Positions 1 through 11,819 of a stretch of 64,000 nucleotides of DNA are shown here, piece after piece. Location of the stretch: NCBI RefSeq assembly GCF_019279795.1, contig NC_056729.1, forward strand, positions 1,866,904,796 through 1,866,968,795. The letters run 5' to 3'. Each line of letters starts with the position of its first letter. The stretch's first letter is position 1. A model generated the notes under the pieces. That model saw nothing but the letters and a program-made list of their open reading frames with translations. It ran no database searches and had not been told where the DNA came from. This stretch comes from Protopterus annectens (taxonomy: Eukaryota > Chordata > Ceratodontiformes > Protopteridae). The translations under genes were made by a program, and so were the position numbers.

Positions 1-280
1 TCACAGACTACCCCATTGATTATACCCCCTCTGCTTGTGTCACAGACAGCCCCACCAATTTTACTCAATCTGCCTGTGTCACAGACACCCCCACCAGTTA
101 CACCAACTCTGCCTGTGTCACAGATAACCTCACCAATTATACCCACTCTCCCTGTGTCACAGACAGCCCCACCAATTACACCCACTCTGCCTGTGTCACA
201 GACAGCCCCCCAGTTATACCTACTCTGCCTGCGTCAGAGACAGCCCCACCAGTTTTACCCACTCTGCCTGTGTATTAGAG
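1..280. repeat. 39-bp minisatellite, truncated by the left window edge
   Basis: About seven tandem units of roughly 39 bp, each containing GTGTCACAGACAGCCCCACC followed by a CCCACTCTGCCT-type segment. Units diverge by scattered substitutions, and the last one decays into single-copy sequence near 280. The unit length is a multiple of three, so an open frame (105 codons) runs through it; I read that frame as a by-product of the repeat. The array continues to the left of the window, so its full length is unknown. Confidence 0.85.
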
Positions 281-2440
281 GTGTCAGGTTGCCAGTCTTT
301 CTTCTCTCAAATGCATGCAAATCCAGACAGTAAACTGAAGAAACAAAAAGAGTTTGAGTTGCTTTCATACAACCAACCCCAACTGTATAGCTTTCAACCT
401 GTTACCTCCAGAAAGTATTGGGGAGAAAACCAAAAATAATCAGGGAAACTTTTAAAAATATTAGTACTGTCAACATGAGGAGTTAGCAAACTAAGAGAAT
501 GTGAAACTGTGTGCATTTTCTGAAGCAAATAAGTCCATATTTACTAGTTGGAATTTGCCGCCTTTTCTGTCTAAACTAATAGTTTTACTAGGAATTAGGA
601 GGAACAGAAATAAATTTTGTTCAAAAATCTGTGACAATGGAAAATTATACCCAACAATCAAGTCCAGCAGTTTTAACCACATTGTCTGATGGCTACGGAC
701 AAGTTGCCACACATTTTAAGTATTTAAAGTTGCTTCACAGAAATCACAAATCCATAAATATTTTAGAAAATATCTGGGTGATCACTGCCAGCATCATGAA
801 AAAAAAAAAAATAATTAAAGTTACCTCACTGCTGCTTCTGTCTCACATGCACCGTATCTCTCGGCTGTCCAGAATTCTGCAGAATTTCCTGACTCCCAAG
901 GTACAACCAGTCTGTAAAGCCAGATGTTAGAGTTTTATAGTTCAAATTAAAAATGCATTGCATTGATATAGATGCTCAGTCCTGTGAGAGAGATGGCTTA
1001 GCACCTACCACTTGAATGTTAAGAGGTCTCTGTGACTTTGCAACGTTCAAGTCTAACATAATGTTGCTTGATTTGAATGGACAAATGGAGCAAGTGTAGG
1101 CACATTTTGTTTGAACAAGGCACTGCATTTTATTTATTTTTTAGAGCAAGGAAACGGTATATTTTCTTGCTGTAAAAATTGAAAAAATAAATAAATTGGA
1201 AGGGATGCCCCTTGAAGTACAGCACTGTAGGCAGATACCTAGCTGACCAGTGCATCTGCCTGGCCCTCTATTAGAGAATGTAAAATGTGTATTTTGCTGT
1301 AACATATACAAACAGGAAATATTAAGATATATTTTAAGAGTATTTGGGGTTTTAATTTCATAAGAACATACCAGCAATATGTTTCAGATAAAAAATGTGC
1401 CTGTTAGCTTCAACAGTGTAAAATAAATCTTTTTGTGAAATTAATGGCAAAACCAGAGCATTAAAATGGCCATATAAGACTGTATCTAACAATAAAGGAC
1501 CATTTGTCTTGTAACCGTAAGTAGTAGTGTACAAAAGCTCTCATTGTAATATATCGTGACCCTGAAATGCACTTAGATAGTGGTTTCACCCATAAATGCA
1601 CGTATAGAACTGTATTGTTGGCATAATGCAGTTTGCTGTATACAAGCCTAAACTGGAGTTCCAGTGTCAAAAAACTTCTGTATTAAGGAGAAATAAGTAA
1701 GATTTTTTTTTACTGCTAATGTATAGTCCACACATCAAAGAGGTAGTTAAGGCCATTATTGTACTTGGTGCGCAGAGCCAAAGTTCACACCAACAACCAC
1801 AATGCAAACTATCAGAGTTTAGCCACTTGAATTCTGTCAGACAGCTGGACATGATAGTAGCATCTGTAGTCATTTAAGCAGCTGTGATTGATGTCATGGC
1901 CATTACAGTAAAGTTCATGCTCTGTGCGCTTGTGTGCATGAAGCTAGTGTATCTCCTTATTATAGCTTCTGAAAGGTGTTTCCAGCAGCTAAAGTGGGAT
2001 TATGCATAAATACAATAGCTCTTTGCTCAGAGGACTTTTGTGGTCCTTATCTCTGCAACTCTGTGAGGAGGCCACCAACTCAGAGATTTCCCCAGGCACC
2101 AGTTGTCCAAGCTACAGCTCTGCTAGAAACAGTTATTGAAGTTCTATGAATTCCTGAGTCCTTTCCTCTCCCAAAGACTATTATGGAACATAGCTTAAGT
2201 ACATGCGCCAAAGCTTAAAATACTACCTCTACAGGCCTCAGTAATGTACTTGGCAGCTTAACAAACCAGCACCAGACATGCCGTCTGTGATACCCTCCTT
2301 AACACTGATTAACTAAAGAATAGCCAGAGGGTACTTACATACCTACACCCATACATATAGTTCAGTCATGGGCAATAATGCCCTTCTGGCCTGCCAATAT
2401 ACCAGAACAGTTATTCCCATAAAAGTGTTCAAGCTGCTCT
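281..2440. other. AT-rich spacer, no gene seen
   Basis: Only short open frames without recognisable motifs occur on either strand. I see no LINE, DIRS or PLE protein remnants. A short A-run lies near 800. Nothing can be assigned. Confidence 0.6.
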
Positions 2441-2701
2441 TAAAATTTATTTATTTATTTAAACATTTGTTTACTGGGAAAGTCCGACTTGGAACAAAGC
2501 CAGTTTTTAGCAGAGGCCCAGGATTAATACTTCAAATGCATGTCTTGGTGACATGGGAGGAAACTGGAGCACCCAGAGGAAACCCACATGGATGCAGGAG
2601 GACATGCAGACTCTGCACAGAAGGCACCCCAGCTGAGAGGTGAACCGAAGAACCTCTTGCTGTGAGGTGATAACGCAAACGGTGCACCACTGCACCATCC
2701 A
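2441..2701 (-). mobile_element. tRNA-derived V-SINE, minus strand
   Basis: Read on the minus strand, the element begins near 2700 with a tRNA-like head: an A-box-like GTGCAGTGGTGCACC and a B-box-like GGTTCACCTC. Then comes a central block with GAGTCTGCATGTCCTCC and GTGGGTTTCCTCTGGGTGCT, which matches the conserved core of the V-SINE superfamily (for example zebrafish DANA/HE1) as I know it. The 3' end is a LINE-like tail finishing in (TAAA)n at about 2441-2463. The tail resembles the LINE-like 3' end at 23767-24018, the arrangement expected when a SINE borrows the tail of its partner LINE. It is diverged and surely old. Assignment to V-SINE is strong; the subfamily is unknown. Confidence 0.8.
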
Positions 2702-4286
2702 TATATATATCTAAACTAGTGCATGTTTTAATGTAATTTGGTAATCTATTCCATGCAACCACCGAAGATCCTTCTCTGGAGGAGTCAGTGTTTTTGAGGC
2801 CTGTGGCTTGGGCACATCCACTCCCAAGGTGGTTCCTTTTCCAGATGCACTCTAGTGTCTTGGATGGTGTGGAAGGAAACCAACATGGTGGAGAACATTC
2901 TTAAGAAGCCTGACAAAATGTTTCCTTCATCTAAGCATCAGCCTCACTGGAGTAAAGGTACTGCTGTGGATGCATTTCGGGTGGCGGCCACCACAAAGAA
3001 CACAGTCTCCAAGTCCTTGAGTTGTCATTTGCAGTTTTTTTTAATTGTAACAGGAAGCAAATAGAACTGTGGCCAGTGATAACAGTATACACTGCCCACA
3101 GCAGAATATATTTATTAATAAATTTACTTTTACCATGATCGACATGAGGAACTAGGTCCCTGCATATCTCTGAAGATTTTTTGCTCAAGAAATGTGTAGA
3201 TTGCCAGAAGTAATAGGGGTCAAAGTTTGGGCCAGTTTTACTATTACTCTAATTCACTTAAAAAGTTAGTAGAACAACATTTTGAAACACAGTTATAATA
3301 ATAACCCCTGCTTGTTAACCGGGTCCACCTGATGGACACACTGTCATTTTTCAGGGACTTCCCAGGAGTAATGTCTTATAAGTGACTTGCTCAAGATCAG
3401 AAAGTTGGCATATGATGGCTTAAAAGAATTAAACCCTGTACCACAGGGACTACAGCTTAAAGCCATAACTTTCACCACCAGCAGCCAGCATTATGCATTT
3501 TCTGAACAGTAAGAAGTATGAAACACTAATGTCTAGCATTATTAACTCGGTGATACTCATTGATTTACCAGAAAGTCAGGAACAGTGCAAAATAATGAGG
3601 CAAAATCAGGTATGTTTCACAAAATCAAGGGGCTGTGAGAGATAAGGTTCCCTGTATGCATTTTAACTTCTTAGATCAAGTATTCTGAATGTAGTAAAAA
3701 ATAATGGGGACAAAATCAGGGACAGTTTTAATATTACTCTAATTCACTTAAAATGTTAGTAGAACAACAGGTTTTGCACACAGATGCATCTTCTGAACAA
3801 TACAAAATATGAAAGTATGTCTGCCATTAATGACTTGCCTGCAATCCTCAGTGATTCACTAGAAAATCAGGAAAGGTGAAAGGCTGAGATGCAGAAACGG
3901 TTTAAAGGTATTGTCTCTCACTTTCTGCATAACTACAGAGATATGCAGGGAATAAATCACAAGAGAGCAAATGTGCACATACTGTCATGCATGCACACGC
4001 ATTTGTTCTCAGTCATACATATACACACACCCTCAGACATTGAAGTAAGGATCGACAGCTGCTCACTTTTTTTTTTTTTTTTAATGTCAGATGATCTGGG
4101 AGCCAAATACACAGTCCAGAATTTAATTTAGAGTGTTGGGTTCTCATTCCTCCACCTTATATTTCTGGTGCCCATATTTCCCACTTAACTTCATATTTAC
4201 ATACAGACTATGTTGTTTAATTGTACCATATTAAAATACAGTTCTGGATCAGGAACATTCAAACTACCCATCTCGTTTGAAAGTAT
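2702..4286. other. Spacer with no gene
   Basis: No protein motif was found in six frames. The stretch contains a local duplication, listed separately, and is otherwise featureless apart from a poly-T run at about 4069-4082. Confidence 0.55.
3215..3890. repeat. Diverged local duplication
   Basis: The block around 3225-3290 (containing ATTACTCTAATTCACTTAAA and GTTAGTAGAACAACA) recurs at about 3725-3772. The segment near 3510-3600 (TATGAAA, ACTCATTGATT, AGAAAGTCAGGAA) recurs in diverged form at about 3800-3880 (TATGAAAGTATGTC, CTCAGTGATTC, AGAAAATCAGGAA). This looks like a direct duplication with roughly 300-500 bp spacing. No coding content. Confidence 0.5.
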
Positions 4287-4568
4287 CATCGTATTCCATG
4301 ACACACAGTGTTTACCTCTGTCCCACACTAAACCTCTCATCATACTTTACAACTTTAAAACTTCAGCCAGAAATGTTTGGGATGCATGTAACAGCAAAGG
4401 TAACACAAAGAGATGCACCATCGTATCCCATGACACGTGGTAAGTACCTCAGTCCCACACTAAACCTCTCATTGTACTTCTTTTTGCTTTTAAAACAATT
4501 TCCAGGAATTTCAGTCAGAAATGCTCGGGATACATGTAACAGCAAAGGTAAACATAGAGATGCACTAT
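4287..4568 (+). repeat. Two-copy tandem duplication (~132-150 bp unit)
   Basis: The unit starting CATCGTATTCCATGACAC at 4287 is followed at 4419 by CATCGTATCCCATGACAC. Both copies contain CCCACACTAAACCTCTCAT and end in GTAACAGCAAAGGTAA. The second copy carries a short extra segment of about 15 bp with a T-rich run. No function is apparent. Confidence 0.75.
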
Positions 4569-4808
4569 CTGAACACTTGAACATGTTTTTATTCAACTAT
4601 AAATGGGAAGTTATATAACTGTGATGGTCTTAACTGAAGCAAACCATTTAAAGGCACCTCTCTCAACAATTTTCTCATTTTTTATCTAAAAAAAATCTGC
4701 TATATGATTTTTTTTTCTAGCATTAGTTTGTCATTTTCCTTAGATAGGACAATATATGACACTCCGGTATCATCGAAAAACTCATCAGCTTGAATGTAAA
4801 CCCATACA

Positions 4809-5302
4809 TCACAAGATGGGTTGCAAACTGGCTAAGTGACAGAACCAGGATCTGCCTTTGACAAAGCCAAACTGGGTTGGATCCAAAGTCTGCAAGTTCC
4901 CTATGTCTTTATTTATGAGTTCCATTATGATCCTCTCCATGGCTTTGCAGATAAGGCTTGTCAAGCTAATGGGGCGGTAATTTCCAGGGTCTGTGGAGGC
5001 ATCGCCCTTATGAAGTGGGACCACAGTGCGTCGCCACTCCTTGGGTACGTATCCTGAGGTGAGGCTAAGATTAAACAGCTGTCCTAACTGTGGGTTTAAT
5101 TCCTCGTTGAGTTCATGAAGCACACAGCCGGGGACACCATCCGGTCCCATGGATGCTGTGTTTTGCCTTAGTGAGGGCAGTTCTCACCTGGGCGTTGGAG
5201 ATGTTTGGGGGCTACAATCCTCTGGAATAGATATCTCTCCTTTTGGGGGGGAGGGGGGGAGAAGTTTGCACTGAACCTGTCAGCCAGTATGTTAGCAATG
5301 TG
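4809..5302 (-). pseudogene. CR1-like RT, N-terminal palm portion (inverted block)
   Basis: On the minus strand the block reads IANILADRFSANF near 5300-5262, then PDGVPGCVLHELN, then WRRTVVPLHKGD and NYRPISLTSLICKAMERII, and ends at FGFVKGRS near 4851. These are the fingers and early palm blocks of CR1-type reverse transcriptase, which normally precede the AFDT and FADD blocks. A run of seven G followed by five G near 5247-5261 coincides with a frame change. It is oriented opposite to both flanking LINE segments. It is inactive by itself, since it lacks the catalytic blocks. Confidence 0.85.
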
Positions 5303-6150
5303 TGCAGATGACTGCAAACTGGGCGCCATAGTCGAAAACACATCTGACACAGATATCCTCCAGAAGGGCCTCACAGAAACGGATAACTGGTGCCAGAGCC
5401 ATGGCCTGAAGTTAAACGCCAAAAAATGCATAGTCATACCCTTTGGGAAAAACAAGGTTACCCCTAGCTACCATATAGGTGGCAATCCACTGAGCACAGA
5501 AAAAGTCATCAGGGATCTGGGGACCCAAGTTGACAGTAGCCTTTCGTTTGACACTCATGTTGCTAAAGTAGTTAGGAAAACCTTCTATATCGCCCACCTG
5601 ATCATGAAGGGATTCACATCTAGATCAAGGGAGGTCATCGTCCCCATGTACTCATCACTCATTAGACCTATGATTGAGTACAATGCCCCGTTCGGAATGT
5701 ATCTGACCAGACACCTGCTGCAGCTTGAAAGGCCCCAAAAGTTCCTCACCAAAAGGATAAAGGGTCTCAAAAATATGTCTTATGCTGCCCGACTGAAAGA
5801 ACTCCAGCTCTATTCAGTCTCATACCGCTTGCTCAGAGATGACCTGTGCCTGACATATAAGGCCATGTCAAACCCAGATTTGATGAATATGCTTCACCTC
5901 AAAAAATCTAGATCCCTCAGAACCACAAGGGCGGAGACTTAAACCTTGACACGGTTATAAATAGAACGTGCTGGAGGGACAGATTCATCACCCAGAGACT
6001 CCCTATGCTGTGGAACAAAATCCCGGTACATGTGAGGCAGAGCACCTCGCTGGCCTTGTTCAAGAGGAATCTTGACCAATGGATGGGAGATCGCAGATAT
6101 ACCCCAGGGATTACTTCAGTGTCACTGCTTGACAGAGGCACAGAAAAATG
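5303..6150 (+). pseudogene. CR1-like RT, catalytic-DD to C-terminal domain
   Basis: The plus-strand frame 5205-5942 becomes genuine LINE protein from about 5303: ADDCKLGAIV (the second half of the FADD box; the preceding F is lost at the inversion joint), LKLNAKKCIVIPFGK, VIRDLGTQVDSSLSF and LIRPMIEYNAPFGMYL. A stop follows RTTRAET at 5940. Downstream sequence in another frame still encodes the CWRDRF and LPMLWNKIP-type end of the protein up to about 6150. Very similar protein is found at 22422-22979 (minus) and 59764-60790 (plus). Confidence 0.85.
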
Positions 6151-6689
6151 ATAGGCATAGTTTTTATTCAAACTAAAGGGGTGGCGAAAGCCACATAACT
6201 ATGGGCTAGGCTTATAAATGCCCTTGGGCAGATAGCCTAGTATGAACCTATGAACCTATGAACTCCATCCTCAGACTTTGAAGTGTCAAAACTATTTGCC
6301 TGAAACAGTGTTCCTTGGAAGCAATCTATTATATCTTAAATGGAGATTCAGAAACATTTCATTGTTAAAAACTTTAATATGCAATCTGGACTCTACATAA
6401 GCAGCAATGCAAATAAAAGATCACATTGAATGAACAGGCTCCAAAGACCAACTGCTTCATAAGCTATAAAGGTAAGTGCACAGCTCTAAAACACATATGC
6501 TGTCTAGTCACATCTTCCACTTCTGCGAGGAAGTAGTGTTTTGTATGAATGTACGTACAAGACTCTACAAACATTCTGGACTTCCAAGATGGTTGCACAC
6601 TGATCAACAACTTCACTTCAGCTCTCCCAGTATGAAAACAGAAACTAAGAGATAAGGGCCAGTAACCTTGTCAATTTTAGTAAATTTAT

Positions 6690-7440
6690 TTACTTGCTAG
6701 TAAGTACACTGCCTGGATGCCAGCAAAGAAGAAACTTACAGAGCGTGAAAGAAAACCAACTAGAAAAGATGAAGAGAGAACACTGTGAAGAATCCAGCAG
6801 CTGTTCAGAAAAAAAGCAGTTCAAGCTCCAGTTCTGGTGCAAGACTAAATCAAATGTGTTCAAAGCTGATTCAAATAAATGAAACAAACAACAAAACGCT
6901 GGATAAAATGGAAAAAGCTTTAAGCAGCTATTCAGATGAACTGATAAAACTGAAGAAATCAGAGGTCAAAATGAAGAAAAGTCTGGTTGAGTATGACACT
7001 GGTCAAAAAGATATTTTAAAAAAATGGTAGAGTTAGAGGACAGAGCATATAGGGAAAACCTGAGATTTTCTGCTGTACCAGAGAAGCTGGAAGGAGCAGA
7101 CTGTATTCATTTTATGAAAGCAAAAATAAACAACTCAACTGTTGTTCCACAGCAGGATTTGTTAATTGACAGAGCACTCTGTGTGTATGCTCCAAATATA
7201 GTCACGAGAAAGCAGCCAAGACTTGTATTAGTAAAGATACAATCATACCAGCAGAAGTTGGTCCTTACAAAACTGTGGCAGAAGGGCACAGTATTAAATT
7301 GTGGAAAATGATTATATATTGTATACCTGGCAGAAGAGAAGCAAGTTTATTTTAGCAGTTAGGGAATGTTGAGAGGCAGGTGTGTGATTCAAGCTGCTTT
7401 ATCCAGCTGTCTTCAGAATATTTTTCCTGGAGGATCAAAA
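6690..7440 (+). pseudogene. L1/Tx1-like LINE ORF1 remnant
   Basis: A serine- and lysine-rich start is followed by a heptad-like coiled coil (MCSKLIQINETNNKTLDKME at about residues 25-45 of the frame starting 6785). Then come an RRM-like block, LEDRAYRENLRFSAVPEKLE, and a downstream IDRALCVYAPNI...PRLVLVKIQ. This order, coiled coil then LEDR..R.NLR then ERAH-like then PR.I..K, is that of the L1-clade ORF1 RNA-binding chaperone. The frame breaks at an A-run at 7017-7024. Residual C-terminal-domain-like sequence continues to about 7440. No matching ORF2 is visible nearby, so this is a fragment. Confidence 0.7.
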
Positions 7441-7640
7441 TAACTAATGAAGCAGAACAGGCTAAGTAAGAAATACAAAAGTTTATCTGACAAAAGGGAG
7501 ACATCAGAACAGCAAACAAATTGGACCATCACTGAGGTGAACCATTCTTGGAAAATAAATGCAAAGTACCAAATGTGAAAAAATCCAAGTAACGGACATG
7601 CTGAATATACAAAAAAGAAAAAAAGTTTTAATTCAAAAGT
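7441..7640. other. Junction sequence between the L1-like remnant and the PLE
   Basis: AT-rich sequence with no recognisable motif. Either element could have contributed degenerate UTR here. Confidence 0.4.
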
Positions 7641-7674
7641 CCATAAAGCTTCCAGGTAAAACCCTTCTTCAGTG
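7641..7674 (-). ncRNA. Hammerhead-like motif at the PLE 3' end (diverged)
   Basis: The minus strand reads CTGAAGA, then AGGG-TTTT-ACCT (a potential stem II hairpin), then GGAAGC. The expected core is CTGATGA ... GAAA. Two core positions differ (CTGAAGA, GGAA), so activity is unlikely. Small hammerhead variants with a reduced stem III are known from PLE termini, and equivalent positions in the other PLE copies here match better. Confidence 0.4.
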
Positions 7675-7929
7675 TGTACATCCAAGCATCAATAGTCGCA
7701 ATTACATGAAAATAATTATAATTAAAAATCATGTGACACAGCCAATTGAATATTCAATTGAAACTTCCAATTAAAGGCAATAAAAACATTACAACATTTC
7801 TACTAACAATAATACAAAAATGACAATATTAAACATAAAACAGTTGTAGATATTGCAAATCATTTCATCAAAATTAATTATTTCAAACCTGTTAGATTCT
7901 TTTTCAAAATGGGTTTAACAGTAATAGCT

Positions 7930-8330
7930 GTGTTAAGCCCAGGTGCATGATTTGCCTCTGTCCTTAGGAGCCAGTCATACTCACAAACCTCGTGTATTAT
8001 TTAAGTCACCTCCCCTTCTATTCCTATATCTAAGATCAATCACTCTAAAGAGAAATTTGTGCTCACTTCCTTTCTCTGCTACATGTTTCGTAAGCGCATC
8101 ACTAAGTACCTCTCTTCTTATTTCTGATTTATGCTCTATTCTTAAGTTTTCTCGTGCACTTTCTTGTATAAAAGGCAGGACATATCATGCCACTAGCCAT
8201 ATACATAATATTGGAGGTATTACATGTAGCGTAAAATATAAACAAAAACTTTCTTTTTGTCACTGGATGGACAAATTCATTTTGTTTCATAATGTCATTA
8301 CAACACTTACAGTTGTAGCATGAGAAGGTA
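7930..8330 (-). pseudogene. PLE GIY-YIG endonuclease remnant
   Basis: Fragments in several frames fit the C-terminal nuclease of Penelope-like elements, including a RGGDLN-like turn at about 8010-7990 and PGLNTAIT at about 7945-7922, the usual end of the protein. The domain nicks target DNA in active elements. No continuous frame survives and the catalytic YIG residues are not clearly readable, so this rests mainly on position and the C-terminal motif. Confidence 0.55.
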
Positions 8331-8939
8331 CCTATTTTCCTTGCTCTTTATGGGCGATCAGCAGACATATTCTTGTAACACAGGCATTGCTTTAGATTAT
8401 GACACATCTTATATGCAAAACATGCATATTATTTTACATATCTCAGGTGTAGACCCCAAGACAGTCCAATTTTTTATTATATTCTTCACCCCCTTAAACC
8501 TCCTACTATAAGTAGTAACATAACGCATATAATTGTCCTAGTGTTACATATTTCAGAAGTACAATCTTTAAAGTATGGTCTTGCATTACCTTGTCTAGTC
8601 GCCAAATCGTCATGTCTAACGTTCTGTAGTCTGTCTTCATATCCTCGTTCTTTAAATCTGCAGTCATTTCATTCAGTTTTTCACAACATAATGTGTATTC
8701 AGTATTCAGCCTACTGACCCTCAAAAACTGGCTCTTAATGATTTTAAATGGGGGGGGGGGTCTGCATACTAGTTCTATGTGTCACTCTATTAATTTATAC
8801 AGATTTTCTATAGATAGACATCATAATATTAGTACCATCCTTTATTAAACTAATATCTAAGTAACAACCTGTCTACAATATTTCACTGTAAACTGTAGAA
8901 AATCAGTTGTATGGTTTAAGTAATCAATGAATAGATCTA

Positions 8940-10110
8940 ATTGAAAATAATCGCCAACCCAAAGCAGGACGATTTCATCAACAAAACACTTAAAGAAGAG
9001 AACCTAATCCTTAAACTCATGTGTTATTAAAATATATTCCTGTTCCTCTTTAGCTACAGCTATATTTGCATCTATAATGGCAATCTGTATGCCCATGTCT
9101 ACTCTAGTTTTTTGATAGACATGGTCATAGAACATGAATACTGTACGTTATTATTCAGAACAATTTCAAGAAGGTCACAGTTTCAACATCTCCCCCACAC
9201 ATACCAGTGTTTGCAAATAAAAAATTACGCACAGTCTCAACTCCAAAATTAATAGGAATAATAGTAAATAGTGACCTGATGTCTAATGTAACAAAAATGT
9301 AATCATAAACTTCATAAGCTTTATACCATTCAAATAACTGATGTAAAACATCTTTAGTGTCCTGTATATATAACTCTTCACCTTCATCAGATGTTTACCT
9401 AAAACAGACTGTAAATATACCGATATAGGTTCAGTTACCCACCCATTACCTGATACTGTTGGTCTCATGGGTGGGCAGTGCATATTCTTATGTATTTTTG
9501 GTAGCCCATATAAAACGGGTATTACTGGACATGAAATGATAAAAAAATCAAATAAGTCAAGGGTCAATATCATTATTGACTTGTAACTCATATATACACA
9601 TATTAACATTGGTTCTACACTTTGAAACATCAGCACTAGTGATTTCAACAAACGCACTGGTATCATTCAAGAATTCAAACATATACCTATCATAATCCAA
9701 TTTGTTTAATATGATCACTGCTCCCCCTTTGTCTGCCTGTTTGATTACAATCTCCATATTACTATGTAACCATTTCAGTGCTGCAGATTCCACAGATGTT
9801 AGGTTATAAACCTTCTTCTTATCCCACTTGGCATAATAATCTCTTATATCACATTCACACATTTCATAAAAAGCAGTTACCACTGGACAATTGACTGGCG
9901 TGAACAGAGGGGATTTCTTACATACCCGAGTCATCATGGACAAGGAATCCTTGAAGAAAAGTTTTAAAGTGTTTCCTTGTAAACATTAAGTCTAATTGTA
10001 TCGACAATACTATCACTATTTGAAGAAATAAACTGTAATCCTTTCTGCAGTAAACTAAGGTTGTGTTTAGTCATTGTAAGGCTAGAGAAGTTGACACTGG
10101 AACATCTAAT
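8940..10110 (-). pseudogene. PLE reverse transcriptase, with altered catalytic DD
   Basis: Open frames 9557-9943 and 9283-9666 (minus) carry LTSVESAALKWLHSN, IVIKQADKGGAVIILNK, YGLPKIHKN, RPTVSGNGWVTEPISVYL and SYIYRTLKMF. All are diagnostic PLE RT blocks. Upstream, at about 10080-10000, is LSLLQKGLQF. Downstream, TLDIRSLFTIIP (motif A, near 9285-9250) precedes FVDEIVLLW at 8959-8985, where PLEs normally have (Y/F)IDDIF.IW. The second catalytic aspartate is therefore glutamate here. Stops between motif A and this box also show the copy is dead. Confidence 0.88.
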
Positions 10111-10852
10111 TAATTTGCTTAACTCTGTCCTTCTGTGAGTCTAGGGTCCTCTGCTGTGCCATCTCTTTCTTTCACCTTCCTTCATCGGTGGCCTGCCTCT
10201 CAGTGGATTCTTTTCCCTTGTAATAACCACTTCCGGTAAGTTTAATACAAGAGGAGTGATGACTTTCCAAAAATTCACTAAGGATTGGATTCTACCATTG
10301 TCAGATACAACATGGGTAGAGTCAGGAATGCTTTCTGTTATATTTTATTGAATTGATTGCACAGTTGTCACTAAGTTACCACTAACTGTAGTTTGTTCAG
10401 TGCAGCCATTTACAGTACTGTTTCATTCGAGAATGTTTCAAGGGTATCCAACCTTTTGTCAGCTACTTTACTGACAGCGCTATTCGCAGCCTCATTGTTA
10501 GTGTGCCATTCCCTGGGCCAGAAACAAATAGTTCCATTTATAAAGTCATTAAAATCTCTCTATAATTTGCGCTTCTTAACTGTTATAAGTTTCTTCTTAA
10601 AATCAGATATCTTTCAAGCATAGCATTTAGCGATCTCAGAATCTACAAGATGAGATTGCAAAGCTAGAGAACAACTTTATTGAACTGCCTAATTTTCGTG
10701 AGCAGTCCAGTTCCTATAATGCCAGTGGGGTAGCATTATGGCACCTCTTTTGATTTTCCTAGGAGTTCTTATCAGGCCTCTAGCAGAGAATAATGCCTCC
10801 TTTGTTCTTGACACCGGTGACTTTTTGAGGAAAAATTAAGAATGTTCCAGCC

Positions 10853-11450
10853 ATGACAGATTCTCTTCTAGTCACCATCGATGTTGAGGCATTGTACACA
10901 GTGCTTCTGAATGACTGTTACATTACTGTCATGATTAAATTAATCCATCTACAAACATCTGATGCCAATATCTCCACAGAAATAATTAGGAACATCCTAA
11001 AAACCTTGCTGGAAAAAAACTACTTTTGTTTTAATGGCAAATACTACCAACAGAAGAAAGGCATCACAGTGGCTGTAGGCCATGGCCCCAAGCCTGACTT
11101 ATACAGCTTTGAGGAAATGGAAACAGGAACATATTGTGGTTGTTAATGTTACATAGATGATATATTCATCATATGGAATGTTTGAAACAGAACTCGTGGA
11201 TTTCTTTATACACATCGACAGTTCAACAAACTTCCTAGAATTTGCCAACTCGCATGACAAGAAAAAAGCAGTTTTCCTTGACCTAACCATCAAAAAGAAA
11301 GATGCCACACTCTCGAACAATCTTTACAGAAAGCCCACCAGGGTCAGTCTCTTGTTGCATAAACATTGCATGCACCCCTTGGTTATGAAGAAAATTTTAA
11401 TAAAATCCCAAGGGATTAGGATGGACAGTCTCAAAGGAGCTGTTTGATTT
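10853..11450 (+). pseudogene. PLE reverse transcriptase, palm part
   Basis: Frame 10853-11146 contains VTIDVEALYTVL (motif A with its aspartate) and FNGKYYQQKKGITVAVG, the block before the catalytic box. After an in-frame TAA (11144-11146) the same frame reads YIDDIFIIW (11150-11176), so both catalytic aspartates are intact. Another frameshift leads into FLEFANSHDKKKAVFLDLTI at 11235-11295 and YRKPTRVSLLLH at about 11325-11365. Upstream RT is absent. Confidence 0.85.
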
Positions 11451-11819
11451 TGCAAGAAACGTCCTTGAACTTGAAAAAGATTTCCTGGCTCACGGGTATA
11501 GTGCCTGGTTCATTAAAAGCATACTTAACCTGATTTATGACTCCAAACTGGCAGATCGTAATTTTCCAGTGGACAGGGAGGAAAACACAAGAAAGAAAAA
11601 ACACAAAAAGCAAAACAGGGAGATTTCAATGACCATTTCCTAAAACAAAATTATAAACGCTGTAAAGGACAACTGGATAATTTTGAACAGCAGTGCAGCC
11701 CTGAGCCAAATCGACCCAAAAAAAACAAGTCTAATATCAGAAGAAACAAGAATTTAAGGGACTACTTGGAACGCAAAGATAAGTCAAAATAACCCCCAAC
11801 AGGCCAGATGGCACCTATG

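Larger units (their letters stand above)
4758..6264 (+). mobile_element. CR1-like LINE copy 1, internally rearranged
   Basis: A 5'-truncated non-LTR retrotransposon. Plus-strand palm sequence (HSGIIEKL, then RWVANWLSDRTR) lies at 4758-4850. A minus-strand block at 4851-5302 carries upstream protein, and plus-strand sequence resumes at 5303 with ADDCKLGAIV and runs through the C-terminal region. The 3' end has the TATGAACC octamer repeated three times (6241-6264), like the short 3' octamer repeats typical of CR1 elements. Clade assignment rests on the RT sequence style and this 3' end. All open frames are broken. Confidence 0.85.
7641..10620 (-). mobile_element. Penelope-like element, nearly full length, minus strand
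   Basis: On the minus strand, protein remnants occur in the expected order for an endonuclease-bearing PLE. They are an N-terminal region (about 10620-9950), reverse transcriptase (9943-8900), a linker with QFLRVSRLN (near 8710) and a GIY-YIG nuclease region (about 8330-7930). The 3' end near 7650 carries a hammerhead-like motif. Several stops and frameshifts interrupt it. It is a different lineage from the plus-strand PLE that starts immediately to the right. Confidence 0.85.

Noticed and set aside
2507-2700. A functional tRNA gene suggested by A/B-box-like sequence
   Set aside because: The boxes belong to the tRNA-derived head of a V-SINE. No cloverleaf or anticodon arm can be drawn.
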